From Corbicula japonica (taxonomy: Eukaryota > Mollusca > Bivalvia > Venerida > Cyrenidae), in the NCBI GenBank assembly GCA_038501625.1, contig JAZAYU010000007.1:372001-436000 (forward strand): DNA of 64,000 bases, in the 5' to 3' direction. The first letter of the stretch is position 1, and each line of letters starts with the position of its first letter. Below, piece by piece: positions 46,488-58,400 of this stretch. The notes under the pieces are model-generated. The model worked only from the letters and a program-made list of their open reading frames with translations. It ran no database searches and had not been told where the DNA came from. A program made the translations under genes and the position numbers.

Positions 46488-46642
46488 TGTCTTAGAATTT
46501 AGTTCAATAAACTGCACTAGAACAATAGCAAAACATGTTTCTCCCAAAACACGACTACAAAAGGAAAATTTGACATTCATGTTTTCATTGTTTATAACTA
46601 TTGTTCTAGTAAAGTTTATCGAACTAAATTCTAAGACATTGT
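46488..46642. mobile_element. Palindromic MITE inside the degenerate array
   Basis: CAATGTCTTAGAATTTAGTTC at the left faces GAACTAAATTCTAAGACATTG at the right, and ACTAGAACAATAG faces CTATTGTTCTAGT. The two strands therefore encode look-alike short peptides, which is why open frames appear on both. Confidence 0.85.
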
Positions 46643-46778
46643 ATAAATTTAATAGGAGAAGTACTTTCAAAGTTAAAGGCAACATTAAGTTTCATATTAA
46701 TTGAAAGGAGCATAACTCTTAAAATTGTGAAACATGAGTCCTCGTTCTTGTTTTCAGAGATGGCTTTATTCATGCAGA

Positions 46779-47230
46779 TAAAATAAACAACGGTACGGAC
46801 GACAAAAGTGAACGTAGTAAAAACGTTCGATAGTTAAATACAGGACAGAGGTGTAATTATTGTACACAGTATAGCTTAGCTTCTTTTAATGTTGCAGGAT
46901 CAAAATCACTCACCGTGTCAACGCTGTAGCTGCAATATTCTAGTGTCGGGTTAGTATTTGGGGTACAACTTCATTGCGTTCCTTGTGTTTTTAGGCATAT
47001 ATGTCATATACATTTATGAGGATGTTGTCTGATGGAAGTTCAGGTTGTTGAATTTTTTCTGATGGAACACTGAACGTGATGGAACGCGTTTCTGAGACAA
47101 CAGAACATAAATAACAATGTATTTTTATATATTTTATCAGAAACATGTACAATGAACAAACATGTTCGAGTAATAAATGCTTCACTCCATGATTTTTAAA
47201 CGAATCGCTTGGCACTACAACAATATAAGT
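46779..47230 (-). repeat. Right arm of the long inverted repeat (partner 41074-41523)
   Basis: Reverse-complement partner of 41074-41523, ending AATCGCTTGGCACTACAACAA at 47230. See that entry for matched blocks. Confidence 0.85.
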
Positions 47231-47420
47231 ACAGGTGAAGTACTTTCAAAATTAAAAGCAACATTAAGTTTCCTATTAAAGTAGTTTGAAAGGTGCATAA
47301 CTAAAAAGTGAAACAGGAGTTATCATTCTTGTTGTAAGAGATGGTTCTCTTCATGTAGATAAAATATTTTAAGTATCAAGTTAATATGAGAAGTACTTGG
47401 AAAGTTATAAACAACATTCA

Positions 47421-47945
47421 GTTTCATATTAAAGTTGGGGGACTACCGGACGACGCAGACGCCGACGGACAATAGAATCGCTATGTGTATTTCTGTTATC
47501 ACAGGCGACACAAAAATGGCCATAATTTAAATAAAATCAAAACAAGAATTATGGTTCTTGAACAAAATGGAAGTAAGAGTTATAGTTCTTGGCATATACA
47601 CTCAGGATATGATGATGAACTAGTGTTGAAAGTTTCAAAGCTGTAGTACAAGTAGTATGGAAGTTATAAGTTTGAACACTAGCTTGCACGCAAACTTAAA
47701 CGTGAAATTCTTATTAAAATGGGCTATTATTTGATCAAAAATGAAAGTAAAAGTCGTAGTTCTTGGCATACAAACTCTGAATTTGATAGTAAACAAGTGT
47801 GCCAAGATTAAACGCTGTAGCTATAGTAGTTTTTTATGATATAAGTAGTTTGCACGCAAACTTTAACCTAAGCGGGACAGCGAAGCCGACGCCGACGTGA
47901 GAACAATAGCTCGACATATTCTTCGAATAGTCGAACTAACAAAAC
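47421..47945 (-). repeat. Ends of dispersed elements (GACGCCGACG tails)
   Basis: GACGACGCAGACGCCGACGG at about 47450 and GCGAAGCCGACGCCGACGTG near 47880 each end with a short inverted terminus (ATAGAATCGCTA; TTCGAATAGTCGAAC). The second fits the left end seen at 7648. Internal phrases (TATAGTTCTTGGCATA) are repeated twice between them. Confidence 0.5.
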
Positions 47946-48320
47946 TGTGAAAACAGCGAGAGGAAAATCATACCTCTGTATGTTTATCCACAAAGTGCGC
48001 ATGACGCAGTTTTGCGGTCATGTACTTTATACATAACATGTACCCCTGAGTACAGATGGATATATCGATATACAAACACCAGTATATATTAATCCAGTTC
48101 TGATAAAGTAGTACCACATTGTTCATGAAATAAGCAAACATGTACAATATGAGTACACACGTGTACATTGTTATATGAATATATCGTACATGTTAAATCA
48201 AGCTGTTACGCACTGTTCAGGAAAATCAGCATAGCTGCACAATACTGTACACATACTCCAGAGTACACACGGATACATAGATATACCAATATATCATAAT
48301 TAGATATAAGTTTAATGTTT
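47946..48320 (+). repeat. Diverged tandem duplication of about 150 bp
   Basis: CCCTGAGTACAGATGGATATAT, GATATACAAACACCAGTATAT and CATTGTTCATGAAATAAGCA are echoed by CCAGAGTACACACGGATACAT, GATATACCAATATATCATAA and CACTGTTCAGGAAAATCAGC. Includes multiple GTACAT palindromes. Confidence 0.5.
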
Positions 48321-48435
48321 ATCTGATTAGGTACTCGTTAATGCAGTATTGTTGTCGTAAATGATAAGTACGAAAATATATTTTACAACATAAACCTTCA
48401 TGCCGTTAGTACAAACGTGTCATTTATAATTGGAA

Positions 48436-48590
48436 AGGGGGAAATATCGTCGTCTGGAATCTTATGTTATTCGAACTGATAACGTCGCCCTAGTTTTTGT
48501 ACACCATAACGTTATTGGCATTAGGAGGTCTTCTTATTGTTTATTTTCAGTTGCTATGATGTTTTATGAGGCCGACTAATGCATATAATC
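48436..48590 (+). other. 5'-most block shared with 21480-21660
   Basis: Second-unit partner of the duplicated block upstream of lectin A. It lies about 0.9 kb before the lectin B ATG, against 1.7 kb in the A unit, the difference being the array at 21705-22810. Confidence 0.6.
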
Positions 48591-49045
48591 TATCTGATCG
48601 CTAGAGTCTCCGTGATGAATGTCGTCCCTTATCGCTAAAATCGACTCATATTGCATTTGGCGACTGTTTACCACACTCGAGTCAGTGGTTATCTAAAAAC
48701 AAAACCAGAGGACTGCAGAAACCAAAACGGTATAACTTTGTTTATAACTTTGCAAATCAAGATAAAAAATTGAATCGATGTGTATCTAGGTTAGGACTGA
48801 TTATAAAGCTATTAGATCAAATTATCTTAAGATGGGGACGCTAGTACTATTTGGTGATGCTGTACTTGATATATCAGTAACTTTGAGGCTGACTGAAACC
48901 ATTTTAAAGTTTCATAGTGAAAATTCTTACATTAACTCGTCAAATAATACAGTCTTTGGGGCTATCTTAAACATATTTAGGAAATTTCTTTAATCTTGTC
49001 TAGTAATTTAAGATTAAAATTGACTTATAATAAAGATCTATCATG

Positions 49046-49352
49046 TATATAAGTATGAATCCATCTCAGAGCGCATATTGCCGCTTCTTCCGGAGCCAGG
49101 GTTGTCACTTATATCAACGGAATATATACAAATGCAAGCGTTTTTTGATGATCTACGCCGAATACCCAACTATGGATTACCATATCAACATTCCATAATA
49201 CACCTTTTTTTCACAAAAATACAATTATTTAGAACAAATTGTTTGAGAAAAATTCTAAAAGATGTCAAAATATCAGGGGAAAAGTTATGTTTGGCGACGA
49301 ACTTTTGAATATACCCTCTCGTACATATTTAATAATCAGAGATAAGATTATC
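49046..49352 (+). promoter_or_regulatory. Putative promoter of lectin B, split by a 270-bp indel
   Basis: TATATAAG (49046-49053) and AGATAAGATTATC (49340-49352) match the lectin A upstream region, but here about 270 bp (roughly 49056-49322) separate them, against fewer than 20 bp in A. The extra segment contains an open frame (49078-49308) with no recognised product. Whether it is an insertion in B or a deletion in A is not decidable here. Confidence 0.4.
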
Positions 49353-49464
49353 AGATTAAAAATTGATACAAGTGTCACCCTCCTCTCATTTTAGATGATT
49401 TAAGTTTTGTAAAATATTAGCTATATTGTGTTAAAAATATAAAAAAATAAGTGTATAAGTAATA

Positions 49465-52400
49465 ATGGGGAGTAATATGAAGTATTATTTTATCATACTC
49501 GTTTTATGTAAGTATAATTCTATAACCGAGTAGCATCTTAGTCATGTACAATTGCTTATCCCTACGACTTGATTACTTGACATCTACTAGATTTCTTTTA
49601 AATATTATGTTCTAAATTATTCATGTGAAAATATTTTTTAAATCTTGCTAATATTTGGTAGCTTAGCGAGACTGTTATTTCTAAGGCAACAAACGTCACC
49701 AAAGCCTGTATATGGTCATTATTATATAGAAAGTCAGTAGGCTAAACTTGTGGTTTTAATTTACTAGAATTGTCGTCTCAAAAGGCCTTTGAAGGCTTGA
49801 CTATCATAACTGAATAGCCCTCATTAATTTTAGCCTTCAGTAAAATAGGATTCGAAGCCATACCAAAATCGTTCAGCAATGACTAGTCTAGGTCCCATAT
49901 AACTTTACTTCCATGTAATTGTTCACCGATATTTATAAATAATAATATGACCGAAAAATGTCAACGAACTTGGTGCGTTAACTTGATACATACTAAATTA
50001 GGCGGGTAATCTTTTATGTTTTTGTCCAAAAAACACGTCAGAACGTATAAACATGTTGGTTTAAATGCATGCTTGATAATACATCGGATAAAAGAACTTT
50101 GCTAAATATGCATAGGCAAGGACAGAGAAAGATTTGTTTTACGTCGCAATGGTTACATATGAAGACGAATTACAAGCTCTAAAGAGCGTCACTGCGACGA
50201 ACGAATCCACCGTTTTAAATCTAATACACGTACCCAAATAAAATCTTCTACACTTACCCAAATAAAATCTACTACACTTACCCAAAATCATCTAAGAACT
50301 ACACTCACCCAAATAAAATCTATTACACTTACGCAATACAATCTACTTCACTTACCCAAATAAAATCTACTACACTTACCCAAATAAAATCCACTACACT
50401 TACCGAAATAAAGTAAAGATATTAAAAGAATAAGTCGTCAAACTTTTGAAGTGGAACAGCAGTTGAAACTTGGTAGGTGCAATAATTCGGGATAAAACGA
50501 AAAGCGATCCCTATCAAATTTTGTCTAGTATATTACGGCTATGCATGTGTAAAAGCATTCACATATTAAAGATAGCGATAATTTAGTTCAAGTAGTATAT
50601 GGTACATATTTCATGAAAACTTCAGATAAAAACACGAGATAATTATGTGAATAATTATATGACCTTTAAATTGTTGAATATGTCTAGATCGCTATCACAA
50701 TTATGGCTGCAATAATTAAAAATATACTAATTGTGTTTAATCATAAGCACTGATTTACCGAAATTTAAAATTAAATTAAACCATTTTGCCTATGATAACT
50801 TAAAGTGGTGTTTCTAAACTCGGTTGCAAAACCAAGTGTTTAGTTTTGACTTTGACTTGAAAGTGCACCATCCCATTTACAGTAAGGGTAGTCTAATTGC
50901 GTAATGTTAATCGAATCCAAGTTATTATTTTTGTATTTGCATTATTACCTTTAAACAAAGATACCGTTACAATATCTTTTGATTCTGAGTAAATTAGGTA
51001 TTTTTGTATATTTTTCATCAACATGTAGAGCCACCTTTAACAAATAAGGAATACAGTACAGGTTTCCCATATCCGAAGATCTCGTAAAAAAAAACAAAAA
51101 AAAAGGATAAAAAATCGTCACCTTATTCCAAAAAGCAGCATAAGTACTATTTAAATAAGAAGGAGTTATACCATTATTGCACTAAGGTTACGAATATAAA
51201 GCTGGAATGAAAACAAGGCTCCTTTCAAAGGCTAGTTTTTATGACATTACAAATAAGTTCTATTTAATATACATATAACTGTTTCAATAAACAATTTACA
51301 TGTAGCATGTAACCAGTACATATATAAATGATACCTGAAAGTCAGAACTGATATAAAGCAAAAACAAATACTTGCCATGGTAGCGTTAATTTGTATTTCA
51401 TATTCATATGTATTATGCGTCTTTCAATTACTTATTGTTAAGATTACATATAGACCCATTGGGTCGGGTGCTTTTGTAATCTCTTTATTTATTAGCTGCC
51501 ATTATATTATTTTATGCACATGTCACTATAATAATAAAACACTCACTCACTCACTCACTCACTCACTTACTTACTTACTTACTTTATACACCTCACCTAT
51601 TTCCAGATCATATACGTCCAAGTGAGAGCGACCCGACCACAGGGTGTGACGATGGATGGATTTCCTACAACAACAATTGTTACAATATCAACACCTTAAA
51701 GTTTGTGAGCCAGACAGCAGCGGCCACTGAATGTAACAACATGGATTCTTCCTTACTTAGAATCACAGATCAAGATCAGTTGGTGAGCTTTTTCTTGACA
51801 TTTAACTGAAAGATTAGTTTTTGAAAAAAAAAAACAATCATATCTACAAAAGTAGTCCTTATGCTTTTTTATCCCGGTCCAAAAAAAAAAATAAGACTGA
51901 CCAAAAATATTTGTAAAATTTCTAACAAAAGATCATTAGTTTTCGGTCGCTGATGTTTTGCTTCTATTTTGGGTACCGGTGTGTTGTATAACTTCGGGAT
52001 TTTTCAGCCCGCGTTAAAACATTAAACTACAATGTATGGCGCCACAAAGGATTGACGGAAAATAACAAATATTAGATAAAGTCATTTTTAATAAGCGTAC
52101 AGTCCTCGGAGATACTTAAATTGAAACCACGATTTCTACGTAGTCCTTTATGTGTCATCTTCTCGGGCAGTCGACTTTGTGTTCTAGGTGACTTAGGGTT
52201 CTGAACAAAACTATTATGGACCTTTCTAATCACCATTTCCACTAAGCACAATATCTCATGAATGCATCAAGCATTATTTTTCATAAAAGTACACGATTTG
52301 ATAAGCAGGTGCGCCGTGCCACTGCGCTATCATGCATTAAGAATGCATTGCTGATGTATCGTCTTGCATCCCAAGTGGAATGTCCAGTGCTGAAAAAGCT

Positions 52401-55400
52401 CACTGTGACAGAATTATTACAAATAAATCAACTGCTACATGTATACAAATAAACAAAAGCATACGATCATTAACCTTCAAGAGAAGGGAAAACAAATAAT
52501 TATATGCATGGTATACATGATAAATGTATATTATTAGCGCGGATGGACCTCGCACACGTGACATAAACTGAAACATAATTACGTTTTTTATTACAGAACT
52601 GGTTATTACAACAGTTTAAGAGCTACCCGTCTAGCGGATATTGGACTGACCTTAATGACAACCCCAAGGTTGCGGCAAACCGGCTAGGCACCGGTACATG
52701 GAAATGGGGATCTTCGGAATACGCCGACATGACTCTTATGTACGTCATTCCTTATACATTATTCCGCTAGTATATTTATATATTTATATATTTTATATAT
52801 TTATTTGGATTCTTGAAAAATTTGTAAGGATAAATTTTCGGTCTGAGTGTCGTATTACACTAGCCTCAGGCTGAATTAAACAAATAAATTATTGAACAGT
52901 TGTGGTAATTTGTGAATTAATTGGGTGTTTTTTTACCATAACTTCATTTTTATCTCATACATGTATAACATATGTTGTTTCCGTATTTATGCGATGTAGG
53001 CTGTCACCTGCTTAAAGCTTTCTGTGCATTTTTCGCCTTATCTGGAACTCTTAATGAATTGAAATTCATTCTGAATCTATAGTATTAAATCTTGAATGTA
53101 CTATATTTCAGTCAAAGAATATTTTTGTACATATAATTTGGGATACGTTTCACAACTATGATATTTTAGCTTAAACTACAAATTAATAATGACATATACA
53201 TGTATTATGTGGTGATTACAAAAAGTGTTTCAGAGTTGAACCTCTCAAAAAGCTATACCGGTAATAGTTGATGCTTTTAACGCTACAAAAACTCCATTTT
53301 AGTAAATGCCGAAGTTTCATTATTTGAAATGAACAAACTTGTATGCATTTAAATGATTAAAGTTATAATTCCAAAACCCATTATCGGAATCGGCTCGGTA
53401 AGTGACAAAAGGTGATAAGAAAAAAATATAAATATTGCTACGGAAACCGTTTAACAAAGAAAACATATGTACCTCCAATACTCGAAACTATACAATACTG
53501 TACATAATAAAACATTAGATACACGATACGTGTATGACTTGCCTTTGTCAGGCCGCAAACATTATTGAAAATAAGATAAATTATAGACTTTAATGACGAT
53601 CAACAGACACATTAGGCCACTGAATGTCGAACTGGTTTTAAATGGCAGAATGTCGAACCTCAAATTGGTTTTGAATATCGATTTGTTGAATTTTGAAATT
53701 TGCACTGGTTTTAAATGACGAACCTCAGACATATAAATGCCGAACGTCGAACCGGTTTTGAACGTCTACTTTCAATACGGATGTCGAACGTTGTACAGAT
53801 TTGTAATGTAAATCGAACTGCGATTAAATTGCCGAACGTCTTTTGAATTTGAAATTGAAATTTGAATGTAAAACATCAAACTTAAATATGAATATCGAAC
53901 TGGCTAGCTTAACTAGTACGATAAGGTAATGATGCAATATCCGTCTTCAATAAGTTACATTTTATTTGAACAAAATTTCAGCTGAAACTGCTTACTAGTT
54001 AATTGTGATAAAACATTACACATTTGATAATAAGCTGGTCTTCTACCTCTTTTTGTTTTCAAACAATGCTCTTGGGTTCCATGTGGGATCACCCGGGAAC
54101 CTCTATATATGAAAATACATGAAAATGTTTAATAAATCTTCTCAGCTTAAACACCAATGACTTTATACTTGATGTTTTTTACTGATAAGTTCCTTGTGTC
54201 ACCTTACCCTAAATCGTTTAAACTATGCCCGTGTGTTAATAAGTTTCGTTAGTTAAGGCACAACTATGCCAATAAAGGTCGTCAGGTTAGAAGACAATTG
54301 AATCATGTGTGATACGATTAAAGTAAATTCTTTAAGCTATGGCTTATTCTGTGATATTATATTTATAAATTTCTTTGATTTCCTCTTTCAGTAACTGGAA
54401 TCAATCCCCTGCTAATGATGGTCAGTCAATGTGTGCCGGTGTCAATATTCAAGGCAATGTGGCTGATCTGAGATGCCGAGCAATTATGGGATATATCTGT
54501 AAATACAGCTCAGGTTAGTTAATATTAGAATACATAAGTAAATGTACAAACATGTCAGGTAAGACAGTTCTAATACAGCTCAGATACCAGTAATCAAAAC
54601 TTGGATGGAATTGCAAATACGTACAGTTCAGGTTTGACATTATAGGGATAGACGATCAAATGCAGCTCATGTTAGGCAATACAAATACAGATCAGGTAAG
54701 TTAATATCAGAATACTTAAGTAAATATAAAAACATGTCTGGCTAGGCAGTTCTTGTCAGCTCAAAAAGCCAAACCTTCAGACAGACCTGCATATGCGTAC
54801 AGCTAAGGTAAGGCATAATCACGATAAATCAGCTCATTCAGTTCAGGTTAATCGATACTTAAACAGCTCAGTCAATTTAAGGGCAGATTGGCAAAATAAA
54901 GCCCAGGTTAGGCAAAACTAAAAAGTATCAGAGAACCAAAACCGGGATACATCTGCATAATAACTTATACATCACAGGTTAGTTAAACACTGGGATCGGC
55001 CGGCAAATGAAGCTCATGTAGTCAATGCTCGAACACCAAAACAGCAAATATCAGCAAAACAGCTGAGGTCGCCAGATAGTAAATAGATCAGCAAATACAA
55101 CTCAGTCAATATTGAAACAGATAAAGTCAAAGCAGTATACATCAGCAAAACGACTATGGGCCACTTCAAGCACGACATTTTCAAAAAGGTGCACGATTTT
55201 TATTTTTAGCTAGATTTTGCTGCTGTTGCTGCTGCTGCTGCTTAAAATGATGTTTGTTTTCATTTGCATTTTGAATATTTAACATTTACAAGTATTTTGC
55301 AGCTAATGGTTGCGCTCTTGGTTGGCTATCCGGTGCTACAGCTTGTTACTGGGTATCTAACACAACGGATCCCTCGCAGCTCAAATCCTGGCAAGATGCT

Positions 55401-58400
55401 AAAACAGCATGTGAGAGTAATACAGCTAACGGTGCCCTTAATCCTAAACTTTTTGTCATTGCCGACCAAAACGATGTAGTACGTAAAGTTATTAAAGTTT
55501 GAATATAAATTCTGAACACTGTTTTAGATAACACAACTTCAATTAAAGACATTTGACTATTAGTCGTTTGTAATTTGTACAAAAAAAAATCAAAATCAAG
55601 TCGCTGGTTGAAATAAAACACAAAGCGATATGGCCACAATTTCAAAAAGAAATAAAAACAAGAGTAAACTTGAAAGTAAAATTAACTTAAATAATAAAGT
55701 ATACTGCAATTTAATTAATGTATTTAAATGATAAATCTTAACTAGATATTTTCGGGCAGTATTTTTGTTTTGTAGGATTTTTTGACTGGTGAGATTCCAT
55801 ATTTATCACAAAACACAAGGATACACTGGATCGGACTTCAGTCGACCACAGTGGGACAATGGGGCTGGTATACAGGGGAAACAAATATGCAATTTGTGTA
55901 AGTCTTAGAATAAAAACAAATAAGACACATCATTGTAAAACCCGAAACTGTAAGCCACCCTTGAGCCGTAAGCTTCTTATTGGGTTTTAAACAAACAGGT
56001 CCAGATGTACACTATTAAATAACGATTCAATTCTTAAATTAACAAACACTAATATTCTTATTTGTACCGAAAATATGAGCGGAATTTGGCTTTTGTGATT
56101 GGTTGATTGAACAGCGAAGTTGACGACAAAGACAAAAAATCAATGACGTAACGCTTTTTTGCTGCAACTCAAGGCAAAATGTGAGTGCTCGTCATGGTCA
56201 CCAGTCCAAACATTGGTCACAGTGGAATAAATTGTGAAACATCCTCTTAAATTAATACGTCAAACATCGTACATGTTCTATCAGTAATTATGATTCGTTA
56301 GAGGAAGAGAAGGGTGAATTTGAAGGGTAAATATTTAACTATAAAAAGGTATTTGTTCGTTACATGTTTCATAATATTGCATGCCGCCAAAATTCTCCAT
56401 AATTATGCAATGCATTGATTCTCTTTCCCTTCAGTCATTGGCAGAAGGAACCTGATAATGTGGCTGGTATGGAGAACTGTGGTGTCCTAAGAATGACGGG
56501 AAAGTTCAGTGATAGGAGCTGCAACTCCAGAGCCAACTATGTTTGCTTCAAACCTCAGTATAGCTGTAAGTTTTGTACGGCAATATCGCTATATCAGAAT
56601 GAAACGCAGCACCATAAAGTGAAAGCGGTTAAGGGTTACTACATACAAAATTACAAAAGTACAGACATTCTCCTTAGACCATAGATGAAAAAGGAATTTC
56701 GAAAGCCACTGAACATGACAAACATGAAATTTTGCTATATCCGTTCGATTAAGCATGTTCATGGGCAGACCAGGTTGAAAATAAAGCAAACAAAAATGTA
56801 AAAATCCATACAAGTAACAGGATGAATATAAAGACAAAACTTACATACAAATTAATCTAGGGTAAGGTGCTGCTTTGGAATGGTCAGTGGTAGCCAAAAG
56901 AATCCAACTGAGTGTTTTAAACGTTTTAACGCGCGAAACATCTCGTTTGTTCTGTCTTAAAAGTTTAATAATGAATCTAACATGTCTAATGAAACCCCCT
57001 AGCAAAAATAGAACCAAAAAGCAATAATTCAATTAGCGAGGAAATACCAATGAACTCTTTGTATGAACATGTTCAAATATGAAACAAGGATAATAAATGC
57101 AGGTAATAAACGATCTACTTAGCAAGAAAATTGAAAGTTAGAAGTTTTAGTAGCCTTAAAGACGAATTCTTCGATGTATAATCGGCAGCTAGCTTTATAC
57201 ATGTATGATTTGAAAATATTTATATTCATCTTGAACTTTGCTGATTAGGATTGAATGAATAATTAGCTTTACAGCAATTATGTCGTGCTCATGTCACTAG
57301 TCAATATATTCAACGTTGAGTAGGTCAACGGCTTAATCAAACAAAATTTACGTTTTTATACTCATATTGCCATGTTCTATTTTGACACTGTTTTCAGTTT
57401 GCAAGTAAGCACTTTTACTCCGGGACCAGGGCCCAAGATCATAAAACTAAGTTTTGAGATCAGTCTCAAATCTCAAGGATCTGATTGGCTGAAATGGCGA
57501 CTGGTCGCCATTTCAGCCAATCAGATGCTTGAGATTTGAAACTGATCTCCAGATTTAGTTTAATGGTCTTGGGCACAGGCCCTGTGATTTTAAATTTTTA
57601 TTCATGCTTAACTCAATTTGGGCTCCAGAACATAAACAGTCTTTTTAATAATACTACCTTTCCAGTCTTCACATTTTATTGAGATCAATTATGTCATAAT
57701 TTCACTTTACAACATTATATTTTAGATATAAAAGAAATGAAGCCATCAAATTTTCATGCTTGAAAATGAATTGAGCATGCAAAAATGTTTTATAATCACG
57801 GGACCTGGTTACGGTAAAAACCTCTCATAACCTGTTGACATTGCACAAACGTTTTCTTACGAGTTACTGCAAACAACGTATAACGTCTTTGCTTTGTCGC
57901 CAATGTGACAGTTTTAACAGTCATTCTTACAATGCATGTTTTCACAAATTCTTCTCAACATATTGGAAAAATTTCAGAATACAGTGAACAATGTATAAAT
58001 AGCTATTGAATACACAATATTAACGTTCATCGGGGTGTAAAAATCGGTTGTTTTAAGTGCGCGAAGCCCTAAAATATTTGCGTTATTTGAAAGAAGCGCA
58101 AAGCCCTACACTTTAAACAGCTAATTCAAAAATATTTTTATACCTGGATGAACGATATACTGTTCACAGTTTTACACGTTGGCTCAATTATCATAAAAAA
58201 ATGAAAATTATGCTACGTTTGGTCGTTTTATAGATTCCCCTACCGACAACATTGGTTGCGGCCCCTGGATCAGAGCTGGCAAGTTCTGCTACGGTTTTAT
58301 GTCCGGAAAACTCAGAAACACCTGGCCAAACGCCAGGGCATACTGCCAGAAAATGGGAGGCGATCTTATGAAAGTCGACTCTTTCGATAAAAAGGTGGGA

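Larger units (their letters stand above)
45640..47420 (+). repeat. Degenerate repeat of about 150 bp
   Basis: GGGGCATAA, GGCGCATGAC, GTGGCATAACTC, GGAGCATAACTC and GGTGCATAAC recur near 45776, 45914, 46072, 46706 and 47291. Around them recur AGTTTCATATTAA, GAAGTACTTTCAAAGTTA and AGGAGTTATCATTCTTG. A palindrome (46488) and the right inverted-repeat arm (46779) have inserted into it. Confidence 0.65.

Noticed and set aside
46405..46704. 99-aa plus and 71-aa minus frames with similar sequences
   Set aside because: The similarity between strands is explained by the palindrome at 46488-46642.
49078..49308. 76-aa open frame just upstream of lectin B
   Set aside because: It sits in the segment absent from the lectin A promoter; no recognised protein and no splice link to exon 1 that I can defend.
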